DNA of 34,855 bases from a virus. Both the position numbers and the translations under genes were made by a program. Below are positions 8,550 to 16,644 of this stretch, piece by piece (positions within the stretch are counted from its first letter, which is position 1; the number at the start of each line of letters is the position of its first letter). The stretch covers positions 1 through 34,855 of IMG/VR virus record IMGVR_UViG_3300020470_000084; one strand, given 5' to 3'. A model generated the notes under the pieces. The model was not told the DNA's origin. It saw only the letters and a list, made by a program, of their open reading frames with translations, and ran no database searches.

Positions 8550-11246
8550 ATGGCAGTAAATTTTCCAAACAATCCAACTACTAACCAAACTCATACTCAT
8601 AATGGTTTAACCTGGAAGTATGATGGTACTACCTGGATTTTGCAAACAACTATGCAGTCTGGTGCTACTACGTTTACTGGTTTAACAGATACACCTTCAT
8701 CTTATAGTGGTCAAGCTGGAAAGTGGATAAAGGTTAATAGTACTCCTGATGGATTGGAATTTACTGATGCTCCTGAAGATACTAATACTGAATATGAATT
8801 AAAAACAAATTTAGTAAGTTCTAATGTTAATTTAAAACTAGATGCTTCTGGTTCTGCTGTTGATGATAATGTACTTATTACAGCAGGTTCTAATATTACT
8901 TTTAGTGCCGTAACCGAGAGTGGATTTACTATTGCTGCTTCTTCAGGAACTGCTACTATTTCTGATGGCGACTATGGAGATATTACAGTATCTAATACTG
9001 GATCTGTATGGATGATAGATGATAATACAGTCGGACCAGATGAACTTAAAGATACGGCTGTAACTGCTGGATCATATACAAATACAAGTATTACTGTTGA
9101 TCAACAAGGTAGAATAACATCAGCAACTAGTGGTAGTGCTACTCCTCTTACTTTAGGTGCTTCTGTTACTGATATATTTGATTTACCTTCAACTACATTA
9201 AATGCTGATGATCCTGGTGATGATAGAATAGTTTTCTGGGATGATTCTGCTGGTAAATTAACCCATTTAGATTTAGGAACAAATCTTAGTATAAGTGGAA
9301 CAACATTAAATGCTACTGCTGGTAGTGGTGGTTTAACTCAAGAAGAAGTTGAAGATGTTGTTGGTGCAATGTTCTCTGGTAATATTGAAACGAGAATTAG
9401 TGTTGAGTATGTTGATAATGGATCCAGTCCTGGAAAAATCAACTTAGTTGTTGATGATATGAATGATACTGGTACGGATACCACATATGAACTTGAGGGT
9501 GGTGGAAGTAATGGTTCGTCTTTTGGAACTGGTACAGGTACTATAAATTTAAAAACTGGTGGTTCTGTACAAGATACTGTTACATTAACTGCTGGAAGTA
9601 ATGTAAAGATTGATAATACTGGTGCTGGTGGATTTACTATTTCTGCTGATAGTGGTGGAACTGGTCCTACTACTGAAGAAATTCAGGATATTGTTGGAGC
9701 AATGTTCTCTGGTAATACTGAAACTAGAATAAGTGTTGACTATCAAGATAGTGATGGAACCATTGATTTGGTTGTTGATGATATGTCTTCTGCAGATCAA
9801 GATGTATTTAAAAACATTGCTGTTTCTGGTCAGACTACTGTAGTTGCTGATAATAGTGCTGACACATTAACTCTAGTGGCTGGTACTAATATGACCATAA
9901 CCACTAATGCTTCAAATGACAGTATTACATTTACTTCTACAGCAAGTGGTGGAACTGGTCCTACTACTGAAGAAATTCAGGATATTGTTGGAGCTATGTT
10001 CTCTGGCAATACTGAAACAAGAATTTCAGCAACATATCAAGATAGTGATGGAACCATTGATTTGGTTGTTGATGATATGACAACTGATAATGATACCACT
10101 TACGATTTTTATTGTTCAGGTAGTAGTAATCCTGTTTTAAGATTAGATCCTTCTAGTGGAACAAATGATGATGTTACTATTAAGGGTGGAACAGATATAA
10201 CAGTAACCCGTAATAGTAATACAGAATTAGAAATTTCTTATAGTGGTAGTGGTGGAGGAGGAGGAACTCCAGGTGGAAGTAATTTAGATATTCAATACAA
10301 TAATAATGGATCTTTTGGTGGAGGATTATTACATTATGCCTCAAGTTCATCAGGTGGTGGTCTTAATTACGCTAATGCTAGTGGAACTGATAAGGTATTA
10401 ACAGGTATTGATAGTGATGAATTTTATAAAATATATGCCAAATATGGATCAACTAATACAGCATATGGAAGTGGTGGAGTATCAGTGCAGTTCAGGGATG
10501 AGGGTATCTGGCTTCCAGGTAAACTGTATAATTATACTGGAGGTTCTGGATGGCATGGTGATTTAGGTGAACTACTTATTTCTGGTGGAACAACTGCTGG
10601 TACAGGATGGAGTGGTAAGGCCAATGCTGTTGATCATGGTAAAGCAACAGTTTATGGTGCTGGTGCATTTAGTCATAGTTTTGATGTAGATAGATTTTTA
10701 TATTTTATGGTTATCTGTGTCGGTGGAGGCGGTGGCGGTGGAGGCGGTAACGGCTCCGTAGCTGGTGGAGGTGGTGCTTCTGGAGGAACTGTTATTCAAT
10801 TTGGTGGACATGGTATGGTAGGTTGTTGTCCTGCTGGAGCTTCTGGACAAGTAGGAGGATCAAGTGCTGGTACTAGTAGCGGTAATGGGAATAATGGTAA
10901 TGCTTCATGGTGTAATTTTAATGGTGGTTCTTCTTATAATATGACAGCATATGGTGGATCTGCTGGTGGTGGAGGAGGTTCTGGTGTTAGTATTGGTGGT
11001 GCTGCTGGAGATGCTTCATGTAGTTTTGGAACATATTCTACAGGTGTAGTATGTCATGGTGAACATGGTGAACCTGGACATAGTACTTGGATAGCTGGTT
11101 CTGGTGGATGTTCTTTCTTTGGTGGTGCTAATAGAAATAAGACATCAAATACTGGTGGTGCACCAGGTGGTGGTGGACATGGTGCTGCTTTAGGTGGTAC
11201 TAGTCAGGGTGGTAATGCTGGTTGTGTTATGATACTTGAGTTCTAA
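8550..11246 (+). CDS. Tail fibre/adhesin with glycine-rich tip
   Basis: An 898-aa fibre protein. It begins with a ~32-residue module (NFPNNPTTNQTHTHNGLTW..DGTTW) shared with two other fibres here, then the FTGLTDTPS...WIKVN module. Three copies of a domain with the core VGAMFSGNxETRIS...INLVVDDM lie near residues 268-304, 372-412 and 470-510. The last ~175 residues (about 724-898) are dominated by Gly, with poly-Gly runs and about nine cysteines, ending in the hydrophobic strand GCVMILEF. That ending is typical of glycine-rich phage tip domains, and the whole tip resembles polyglycine-II adhesins such as the gp38 class of T-even phages. Likely role: host recognition, with the Gly-rich loops as the variable receptor-contact region. 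No collagen tract is present in this one. Confidence 0.8.
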   Translation: MAVNFPNNPTTNQTHTHNGLTWKYDGTTWILQTTMQSGATTFTGLTDTPSSYSGQAGKWIKVNSTPDGLEFTDAPEDTNTEYELKTNLVSSNVNLKLDASGSAVDDNVLITAGSNITFSAVTESGFTIAASSGTATISDGDYGDITVSNTGSVWMIDDNTVGPDELKDTAVTAGSYTNTSITVDQQGRITSATSGSATPLTLGASVTDIFDLPSTTLNADDPGDDRIVFWDDSAGKLTHLDLGTNLSISGTTLNATAGSGGLTQEEVEDVVGAMFSGNIETRISVEYVDNGSSPGKINLVVDDMNDTGTDTTYELEGGGSNGSSFGTGTGTINLKTGGSVQDTVTLTAGSNVKIDNTGAGGFTISADSGGTGPTTEEIQDIVGAMFSGNTETRISVDYQDSDGTIDLVVDDMSSADQDVFKNIAVSGQTTVVADNSADTLTLVAGTNMTITTNASNDSITFTSTASGGTGPTTEEIQDIVGAMFSGNTETRISATYQDSDGTIDLVVDDMTTDNDTTYDFYCSGSSNPVLRLDPSSGTNDDVTIKGGTDITVTRNSNTELEISYSGSGGGGGTPGGSNLDIQYNNNGSFGGGLLHYASSSSGGGLNYANASGTDKVLTGIDSDEFYKIYAKYGSTNTAYGSGGVSVQFRDEGIWLPGKLYNYTGGSGWHGDLGELLISGGTTAGTGWSGKANAVDHGKATVYGAGAFSHSFDVDRFLYFMVICVGGGGGGGGGNGSVAGGGGASGGTVIQFGGHGMVGCCPAGASGQVGGSSAGTSSGNGNNGNASWCNFNGGSSYNMTAYGGSAGGGGGSGVSIGGAAGDASCSFGTYSTGVVCHGEHGEPGHSTWIAGSGGCSFFGGANRNKTSNTGGAPGGGGHGAALGGTSQGGNAGCVMILEF
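9651..9785 (+). repeat. 135-bp direct repeat, copy 1
   Basis: Near-identical to 9945-10079 at a spacing of 294 bp (98 codons), in frame. It encodes the VGAMFSGNTETRIS...VVDDM domain. An older diverged copy lies at about 9340-9465. Confidence 0.85.
9945..10079 (+). repeat. 135-bp direct repeat, copy 2
   Basis: Second copy of the repeat at 9651-9785, with only a few substitutions, mostly within the middle of the unit (residues after ETRIS). It indicates a recent in-frame domain duplication in the 898-aa fibre. Confidence 0.85.
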
Positions 11247-11249
11247 ATA
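11242..11249 (+). promoter_or_regulatory. Candidate late promoter (TCTAAATA) overlapping stop codon
   Basis: TCTAAATA includes the TAA stop of the 898-aa fibre and ends 18 bases before the ATG at 11268. It matches the T4-type late promoter octamer. Confidence 0.45.
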
Positions 11250-11267
11250 TTTAAAATATAATAAGTA

Positions 11268-11879
11268 ATGTCAACTGAGAATCCTAAATTTGAAGATATA
11301 GAGGCGTACCAGAAACAGGTAAGTAAGAACAGGCAAGATGAATTTTTTGCTTCTTTAAATACCTCTGATTCTGTTGGAATTTCTACATTACCTGCAAATG
11401 CGATTTTAAATCTTTTTCAAGATTTTCAAAATATAAAACTTGGTCAAGAACTTGATAAAACTAAAGTTGATAATGAGAAAACTTTTAGTGAAAGATGTGC
11501 TATAATTAATAGTGATGGAACAATTTTTGGTGTATATCCACAGAATGTTCCAATATCTGATTATCCTCATCCAGATGGAACTACTGTTGTTGGTATAGGG
11601 AGTACATATTTTACTGGATCAGATTGTAATGTATCTGCTTCATGGAAATATACTACTGAAAGTGGATTTTTTAATCCTAATCAACAAACTGAATCTGATT
11701 ATTTTGAAGTTCTTAGAGACAAAAGAAATAGACTTCTTAGTGAATCTGATTGGACTCAGAGTAGAGATGTAACTCTATCTAATGATGCTGAGTGGAAAAC
11801 TTATAGACAAGCATTGAGAGATCTTCCAGCAAATACTGCTGATCCTAATAATCCAACATTTCCAACGAAGCCTAGTTAA
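11268..11879 (+). CDS. Phage tail assembly chaperone-like protein 1
   Basis: A 203-aa soluble protein with no signal peptide or membrane segment. The C-terminal ~60 residues carry the pattern [15 protein letters not shown]...[10 protein letters not shown], the hallmark of the phage tail-assembly-chaperone family (Phage_tail_APC type) that often lies beside fibre genes. The N-terminal part is acidic and has a mixed alpha/beta appearance. A second gene with the same C-terminal motif is at 15322-15831. By family and position it probably assists folding or trimerisation of the adjacent fibres, or is a small virion component. It ends 2 bases before the next fibre start and has a late-promoter-like octamer upstream. 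Confidence 0.75.
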   Translation: MSTENPKFEDIEAYQKQVSKNRQDEFFASLNTSDSVGISTLPANAILNLFQDFQNIKLGQELDKTKVDNEKTFSERCAIINSDGTIFGVYPQNVPISDYPHPDGTTVVGIGSTYFTGSDCNVSASWKYTTESGFFNPNQQTESDYFEVLRDKRNRLLSESDWTQSRDVTLSNDAEWKTYRQALRDLPANTADPNNPTFPTKPS

Positions 11880-11881
11880 TA

Positions 11882-13468
11882 ATGGGTATAAATTTTCCTG
11901 CTAATCCTACAATAGGTCAAACGTATACTTATGGTATAGCTACATGGCAATGGGATGGTACTGCTTGGAGAAGAATACCTGATCCAGGAGCACCTGGTCC
12001 TGGAGGTGATCCAGGTACACCAGGAACTCCAGGACCTCCTGGTCCTCCAGGACCTCCTGGTCCTGCTGGTGGTCCTCCTGGACCTCCAGGACCTCCAGGT
12101 GATGATGGTGAAGATGGAGATGATGGAAATCCAGGTCCTCCTGGTCCTCCAGGTCCAGCTTCTACTGTAGCAGGTCCACCAGGACCTCCAGGTACGGATG
12201 GAGATGATGGTGAAGATGGAGATCCTGGTCCTCCTGGTCCTCCTGGTCCTGCTTCCACAGTTGCTGGTCCTCCAGGTCCACCAGGACCTCCAGGTGATGA
12301 TGGAGATGATGGAACTCCAGGAACTCCTTCTACTGTTGCTGGTCCTCCTGGACCTCCAGGTGAAGATGGAGATGATGGTACTGATGGAAATCCAGGTCCT
12401 CCTGGTCCTCCAGGTCAAGCAACTGCGATTGGAATAAAACCAACAATAGATAAAACAGCTTCTTCAAGTGGTTGGTCTTATAGTCAAAATGATACAAGAT
12501 TTGATTATGCTGGTGTAGTTAATGATCACAGAGATATTAAGACCCAGAAATTAGATAATGATACAATCTATGAATTTAGAATTCATGGTAATGCTTCTGG
12601 TGGACATTGGGGATGGTATATAAGTGATGATAATACAATAGGAACTGAAGGTGTTACAGCGATAAGTGGTGGTCTGATTTCAACTGCATTAACTTCTCAG
12701 CATCCAAATGATAATTGGATTGGGATGGGTAATAGTATTGTAATGAATCAGGGATTTGATTGGACTGGTCATGGTGCTACAGAAAAATTAACTGGTATAA
12801 CTTGGGGCAATGAAGTCCATGTTGTAGTTGATATGCCACAGCGTAAGGTGTGGATGAAAGAAATTGGTGAATATGGTGATCAAGAACAAACTTGGTACGT
12901 GGTTACTGGATCTCAAACTGCTGGTACTCCTGTTCGATCAGATAGTAATCCAACTTTCTTCTTAAGAGAAGATGGTGATATGGGATCTCTTTCTGGAGAT
13001 TATTATTTCAATCTATCAGTCTATGTTGCTAATCAAGGATGGCTTGAGTTAACAGATATACCACAAACAGAATCTGTATTTCGTAATACTGGTGGTCCTC
13101 CAGGTAATCAAGGAAATCCAGGTAATCCTGGACCTCCTGGACCTCCAGGTACGGATGGAGATGATGGAAATCCAGGTCCTCCTGGTCCTGCTTCCACAGT
13201 TGCTGGTCCTCCAGGACCACCAGGACCTCCAGGTGTTGCTGGATTAGATATTAGTGAAACTCCACCAACTTCCCCTGCTCCAGTTGCTGGAGATCTGTGG
13301 TGGGAATCAGATACTGGACATTTATATGTCTATTATGATGATGGTGATAGTAGTCAATGGGTAGCAGTATCTCAAGGACCTGCTGGTTCTCCAGGATCAC
13401 CAGGAACACCAGGACCTAGCACTGCGGTTGCTGCTCCATTTGAGAGTAATTGGCATGTACCACTCTAA
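11882..13468 (+). CDS. Collagen-like tail fibre protein 2
   Basis: A 528-aa fibre with three parts. Residues 1-32 are the shared N-terminal module ([24 protein letters not shown]). Residues 36-180 are a long collagen-like region of GPP and acidic GDD/GED triplets broken by (P)ASTVAGPP linkers. Residues about 185-400 form a globular beta-rich domain with several Trp ([24 protein letters not shown]), probably a carbohydrate- or receptor-binding or spacer domain. A second collagen tract at about 404-453 follows, then a WWESDTGHL...QWV module, then a short third tract. No lysines occur within the triplets. The many X-Pro-Gly positions make it the best candidate substrate for the prolyl hydroxylase-like gene at 15857. 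Confidence 0.85.
   Translation: MGINFPANPTIGQTYTYGIATWQWDGTAWRRIPDPGAPGPGGDPGTPGTPGPPGPPGPPGPAGGPPGPPGPPGDDGEDGDDGNPGPPGPPGPASTVAGPPGPPGTDGDDGEDGDPGPPGPPGPASTVAGPPGPPGPPGDDGDDGTPGTPSTVAGPPGPPGEDGDDGTDGNPGPPGPPGQATAIGIKPTIDKTASSSGWSYSQNDTRFDYAGVVNDHRDIKTQKLDNDTIYEFRIHGNASGGHWGWYISDDNTIGTEGVTAISGGLISTALTSQHPNDNWIGMGNSIVMNQGFDWTGHGATEKLTGITWGNEVHVVVDMPQRKVWMKEIGEYGDQEQTWYVVTGSQTAGTPVRSDSNPTFFLREDGDMGSLSGDYYFNLSVYVANQGWLELTDIPQTESVFRNTGGPPGNQGNPGNPGPPGPPGTDGDDGNPGPPGPASTVAGPPGPPGPPGVAGLDISETPPTSPAPVAGDLWWESDTGHLYVYYDDGDSSQWVAVSQGPAGSPGSPGTPGPSTAVAAPFESNWHVPL
11987..12422 (+). repeat. Main collagen-like tract of fibre 2
   Basis: About 145 codons, mostly Gly-X-Y triplets, punctuated three times by the ASTVAG/STVAG linker. 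The DNA is highly repetitive (alternating ggtcctcct/ccaggacct blocks), which also produces long meaningless open frames on both strands. Confidence 0.9.
13096..13242 (+). repeat. Second collagen-like tract of fibre 2
   Basis: About 49 codons of Gly-X-Y triplets ([12 protein letters not shown], then [12 protein letters not shown]) with one ASTVAG linker. The linker region is nearly the same DNA as the linkers in the main tract. Confidence 0.85.
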
Positions 13469-13471
13469 ATA
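13464..13471 (+). promoter_or_regulatory. Candidate late promoter (TCTAAATA) overlapping stop codon
   Basis: TCTAAATA contains the stop codon of fibre 2 and ends 21 bases before the ATG at 13493. A purine-rich ribosome-binding stretch (AGGAAAAGAAAGA) lies between them. Confidence 0.5.
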
Positions 13472-13492
13472 TTAAACAGGAAAAGAAAGATT

Positions 13493-13858
13493 ATGGCAGC
13501 AACAGTAATTACAAAAGAATTAAATGGTTCCCTGACTGGACAATCTGGGAGTGATGATGAATATACCTATACTAATAATACTGGAGGTAATGTTAGAGCT
13601 ATTTTATATTGGGTTAATGGTGGTAGTGGTTCTGGTAATAGTGACTTGAGATGGGGTGATTTTAGTGATCAATATTTGTATACTGAAGTTGCATTTCCAT
13701 CTTCAGCAGCTTGGGGAAGAGGTGTTGCTGGACCTGCTACAAGTGCTAATTTTCCTACTGAACTTATGTTGGCTGATGGTCATAAGTTTCAGTTTCAGTG
13801 TAATGCAAATAATACTAATGTTTGTTTTACTGTTTTAATAATACCAGAGGGTAACTGA
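13493..13858 (+). CDS. Small virion-associated protein of unknown function
   Basis: A 121-aa protein starting at ATG 13493 behind a purine-rich ribosome-binding stretch. The predicted content is almost all beta ([18 protein letters not shown] at residues 27-44; [24 protein letters not shown] at the C-terminus, residues 97-120), like a small jelly-roll or Ig-like domain. It has two cysteines near the C-terminus and no transmembrane segment. It sits between two collagen fibres and its stop overlaps the next ATG (TGATG at 13856-13860), so it is probably co-translated with fibre 3. It could be a fibre-tip or head/tail decoration protein. I do not recognise the family. Confidence 0.65.
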   Translation: MAATVITKELNGSLTGQSGSDDEYTYTNNTGGNVRAILYWVNGGSGSGNSDLRWGDFSDQYLYTEVAFPSSAAWGRGVAGPATSANFPTELMLADGHKFQFQCNANNTNVCFTVLIIPEGN

Positions 13859-14988
13859 TGGCAGCATTTGATTTTCCAAATAGTCCTAATACTAATGATA
13901 CACATACAGAGAATGGTGTAACATGGAAGTATAATGGATATGCTTGGGATAGAGTAGAATCTTCTGGTCCTGCAGGTCCTCCTGGTCCTCCTGGACCTCC
14001 AGGTGATGATGGAGATGATGGAACTCCAGGAACTCCTTCTACTGTAGCAGGTCCACCAGGATCTCCAGGACCACCAGGTGAAGATGGTGAAGATGGTGAA
14101 GATGGTACTCCTTCTACTGTAGCAGGTCCACCAGGACCTCCAGGTTCTCCAGGTCAAGATGGGGATGATGGAGATGATGGAACTCCAGGAACTCCTGGAT
14201 CTCCAGGTCAAGATGGAGATGATGGAACTCCTGGATCTCCAGGTCAAGATGGAGATGATGGAACTCCTGGAACTCCAGGACAAGATGGAACTCCAGGACA
14301 AGATGGGACTCCTGGTCAAGATGGAACTCCTGGAACTCCAGGTTCTCCTGGTGCTGCTGGTATTCCTTCAGGAGCAACCATGCTATTCTATCAGTCCTCT
14401 GCTCCTACTGGATGGAGTCAGGTAACATCACATAATAATAAAGCACTTAGAGTTGTAAGTGGATCTGGTGGTGGATCTGGTGGTAGTAATGCATTTACTA
14501 GTACTTTTGCTAGTAGGAGTTTAAGTGTTAGTGGATCTGGATCTGCTAGTGGAACTACTGGTAGTGATGGTGGAGAAAGTGTAAGTATTAGTGGATCTGT
14601 TAGTGGTAATTGCGGTGGATCACAAATAATGTATCAGAACACTACTCAAGCTTGGCTTTCTGTTGCTCAGATGCCATCTCACGATCACTCATATCATGCT
14701 CCTCTTGGAACTTCAGGTGGTCAATATGGTTTCTATGATACTTTAAATGCTGGTTCTTCAGGAACTCCTAGTGTTGCTAGTAAGGGTGGCAGTGACTACC
14801 ACACACATGCTATAATAATGTATACTATAAGTGGTTCTAACTTCACTTTCAGTGATAGTTTTACTGCTTCTGGATCAACTAGTGATCACACTCACAGTTT
14901 CGAGGATACTAGCATATCTGTTAGTAGTTCAGGTTCTCTTGACTTGTCAGTTCAGTATGTTGATGTTATAATATGTTCAAAGAATTAA
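13858..14988 (+). CDS. Collagen-like tail fibre protein 3 with collar-type tip
   Basis: A 376-aa fibre. Residues 1-32 are the shared N-terminal module ([24 protein letters not shown]). Residues 37 to about 170 are a collagen-like tract rich in GDD, GED, GQD and GTP units with STVAG linkers. Residues from about 175 match a phage tail-collar type domain ([18 protein letters not shown]). The Ser/Gly-rich middle is followed by a tip with three HxH motifs (SHDHSYH, YHTHA and DHTHS, near residues 276, 315 and 344), and the chain ends in DVIICSKN. HxH motifs coordinate iron in the T4 gp37 tip, so metal-stabilised trimer tips are plausible here. The start overlaps the preceding stop. Confidence 0.85.
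   Translation: MAAFDFPNSPNTNDTHTENGVTWKYNGYAWDRVESSGPAGPPGPPGPPGDDGDDGTPGTPSTVAGPPGSPGPPGEDGEDGEDGTPSTVAGPPGPPGSPGQDGDDGDDGTPGTPGSPGQDGDDGTPGSPGQDGDDGTPGTPGQDGTPGQDGTPGQDGTPGTPGSPGAAGIPSGATMLFYQSSAPTGWSQVTSHNNKALRVVSGSGGGSGGSNAFTSTFASRSLSVSGSGSASGTTGSDGGESVSISGSVSGNCGGSQIMYQNTTQAWLSVAQMPSHDHSYHAPLGTSGGQYGFYDTLNAGSSGTPSVASKGGSDYHTHAIIMYTISGSNFTFSDSFTASGSTSDHTHSFEDTSISVSSSGSLDLSVQYVDVIICSKN
13966..14368 (+). repeat. Collagen-like tract of fibre 3
   Basis: About 134 codons of Gly-X-Y with two STVAG linkers. The 3' half is built of reiterated [12 protein letters not shown] and GQDGTP units, a near-tandem DNA repeat. It is less GPP-rich and more acidic than the tract of fibre 2. Confidence 0.9.
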
Positions 14989-14992
14989 TATA

Positions 14993-15325
14993 ATGAAACT
15001 TGAGCAGGGGAAATTCTGCCCTTTAATTGGTAAGGATTGTATACAATTACAATGTGCTTGGTTTACTCAAGTTCGTGGTATGAATCCTAATACAGGAGAA
15101 GAAATTGATGATTGGAGTTGTGCAGTTACTTGGTTGCCAACTTTAATGATTGAAAACTCACAGCAACAGAGACATACTAGTTCTGCTATTGAATCCTTTA
15201 GAAATGAAACTGTGAAATCGACTATGAAAGCACAAGAAATATATCAAAGAGAATTGGAATTAAAAGCCCAAGAAAGATTAATGCAATCTAGACAAATAAA
15301 AAATGTAACGGACATAGAACAATGA
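14993..15325 (+). CDS. Four-cysteine small phage protein, possibly metal-binding
   Basis: A 110-aa protein. The N-terminal half has four cysteines in the pattern C-x6-C-x4-C-x21-C (residues 9, 16, 21, 43: FCPLIGKDCIQLQCAW, then DWSCAVTWLP). This is followed by an amphipathic, Gln/Glu/Arg-rich helix (residues about 57-105) that could form a coiled coil. The spacing suggests a Zn or Fe-S site, but no named family can be proven here. Similar proteins next to fibre genes are, to my recollection, common in T4-like cyanophages. Its stop overlaps the next ATG (ATGA at 15322-15325), linking it to the second tail-assembly-chaperone-like gene. A fibre-maturation or assembly role is inference from context. 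Confidence 0.7.
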   Translation: MKLEQGKFCPLIGKDCIQLQCAWFTQVRGMNPNTGEEIDDWSCAVTWLPTLMIENSQQQRHTSSAIESFRNETVKSTMKAQEIYQRELELKAQERLMQSRQIKNVTDIEQ

Positions 15326-15831
15326 AAATTCAAGTTGTACCTCCAGATAAAACTATAGTTGTTGATGGTGTTGCAGTACATCCTTGTACTCATGTTGATC
15401 TTTCATGGATTCCATCAGATGTTCATGGAATGTTTTTTGATACTGTTAAAGGAAAAGGTTTTATTGAATATGAAGAAGATGCTGTAGATGAAAATGGAGA
15501 TAAAAAATGGGGTGAGGAGATTACTGAAATTGGTATCTGGCAACAAGCAGTAACTGATCATGCGAATGAACAAACCCTTGCGGCTGCTGCATATGAGGCA
15601 GCAAGAGATCATTTACAAGAAGTAAAGAATTATAGAAATGCTCAACTATCTTGGTCTGATTGGACTCAAGGTAATGATTCTCCATTATCTGATAGTAAGA
15701 AAGCAGAATGGGCAACTTATAGACAAGCATTAAGAGATCTTCCAGCAACTATAGCAGCAGATGCTAATCTAACAGCAAAAGCATTAGCAGACGATCATTC
15801 TCATTCTTCTTGGCCAACAAAACCCTCTTAA
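15322..15831 (+). CDS. Phage tail assembly chaperone-like protein 2
   Basis: A 169-aa protein. The N-terminal ~60 residues form a beta-rich domain (VVPPDKTIVVDGVAVHP, WIPSDVHGMFFDTVKGKGFIEYEED). The middle is helical (WQQAVTDHANEQTLAAAAYEAARDHLQEV), and the C-terminus holds RNAQLSWSDWTQ...[13 protein letters not shown] and ends in SWPTKPS. The C-terminal motif and the last residues closely match the 203-aa protein at 11268, while the N-terminal domains are unrelated, so each may serve a different fibre. It is translated by ATGA coupling from the four-Cys gene and is followed by the hydroxylase-like gene. Confidence 0.75.
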   Translation: MKIQVVPPDKTIVVDGVAVHPCTHVDLSWIPSDVHGMFFDTVKGKGFIEYEEDAVDENGDKKWGEEITEIGIWQQAVTDHANEQTLAAAAYEAARDHLQEVKNYRNAQLSWSDWTQGNDSPLSDSKKAEWATYRQALRDLPATIAADANLTAKALADDHSHSSWPTKPS

Positions 15832-15856
15832 TTAATGAATATTATTGGTATATATT

Positions 15857-16447
15857 ATGAATGATCTGATACAACTTATAAAGATACTAGAACCAAATGA
15901 ATTAAAATATATCAATGATTATATTGATACATTAGAATTTCGTGATTGTAAGGTTTTTGGAAAAGAAGGAAAAAACTATGTTAATAATAATATTAGATCA
16001 AGTAGTGGATTAACATTGGATAATAGCACTAAGGGAACTATAATGTTACACCAACGTATTAATGTTGGTTTAGAGGCTTATTATAAGAAAGTTAAATCTG
16101 TTCATAAAAATTTTTCATATTATCCAGTTCCTTGTGGTATAGGAACTAAATGTTGGAGAGAGGGAATACAGGTATTAGAATATGAACCTGGACAAAGGTA
16201 TAGATTTCATCATGATGCTGCTACTGATAAAAAATTAACTGAATATGAAAGAAAGGTAAGTGTTATATTATATTTAAATGAAGGTTTTGAAGGTGGTGGG
16301 ACTGAATTCATACACACAGCGTTGAAACCTAAACCAGGATATGCTATAATATTTCCATCTAATTGGTGTTATCCTCATGCTGGTCAAAAAGTGATCAGTG
16401 GTAAAAAAAGGATAGCAGTTACTTGGTATTACGTTGATTGGGCTTAA
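15857..16447 (+). CDS. 2-oxoglutarate/Fe(II) dioxygenase, prolyl 4-hydroxylase-like
   Basis: A 196-aa enzyme from the ATG at 15857; an upstream TTG at 15845 would add four residues and is less likely. The double-stranded beta-helix core shows the Fe(II) ligand set H118-x-D120 (YRFHHDA) and H174 (CYPHAGQKV), with R185 in GKKRIAVTWYY as probable 2-oxoglutarate anchor. GFEGGGTEF (about 143-151) and KPKPGYAIIFPS (about 157-168) are the usual flanking strands of the P4H-type family. The reaction would be hydroxylation of prolyl (or another) side chains with decarboxylation of 2-oxoglutarate. It lies directly behind three collagen-like fibre genes, which makes their GPP triplets the obvious candidate substrate. 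That link is inference; other protein or small-molecule substrates are possible. Confidence 0.88.
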   Translation: MNDLIQLIKILEPNELKYINDYIDTLEFRDCKVFGKEGKNYVNNNIRSSSGLTLDNSTKGTIMLHQRINVGLEAYYKKVKSVHKNFSYYPVPCGIGTKCWREGIQVLEYEPGQRYRFHHDAATDKKLTEYERKVSVILYLNEGFEGGGTEFIHTALKPKPGYAIIFPSNWCYPHAGQKVISGKKRIAVTWYYVDWA

Positions 16448-16452
16448 TTATT

Positions 16453-16644
16453 ATGGATCCAGAAACATTTGTAGAAAAAGTTGTCATTGATGTTTGTTCT
16501 AAAAGATTCAAACTTTATAGTGATCAAGGTGAAGTACGACATGTGAATTGTGAAACAACTCAACAATTTATGGATGTGTTAGAAGTAGTTACTAATCAAG
16601 CAGACTCAAGTATTATAGAATATGCTGAGATAACAGTGAATTAA
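16453..16644 (+). CDS. Small conserved-looking hypothetical protein
   Basis: A 63-aa protein from the ATG at 16453; a TTG five codons upstream at 16438 overlaps the hydroxylase gene and is less likely. It is acidic with mixed alpha/beta content and a single motif-like stretch RFKLYSDQGEVRHVNCETT. No membrane segment or known domain is recognised. It lies five bases behind the hydroxylase-like gene and just ahead of a late-promoter-like octamer, so it ends this transcription group. Confidence 0.6.
   Translation: MDPETFVEKVVIDVCSKRFKLYSDQGEVRHVNCETTQQFMDVLEVVTNQADSSIIEYAEITVN

Noticed and set aside
11876-12418. Long minus-strand open frame rich in Arg, Ser, Thr and Trp opposite collagen fibre 2
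   Set aside because: It is the complement of the Gly-Pro repeat; the same kind of frame appears opposite every collagen tract (also 13795-14319 and 6885-7214). Low-complexity composition, no ribosome-binding site.
11955-12437. Plus-strand open frames rich in Leu, Gln, Val and Met inside fibre 2
   Set aside because: Out-of-frame reading of the collagen codons; no domain and no start signal.
13966-14368. Regular repeats that at first look like a CRISPR array
   Set aside because: Repeats are in-frame multiples of 9 bases encoding Gly-X-Y; there are no unique spacers of constant length and no cas genes.
15835-15864. Short ATG-started frame of nine codons before the hydroxylase gene
   Set aside because: Too short and without a ribosome-binding site; the frame of the hydroxylase is clear from the ATG at 15857.
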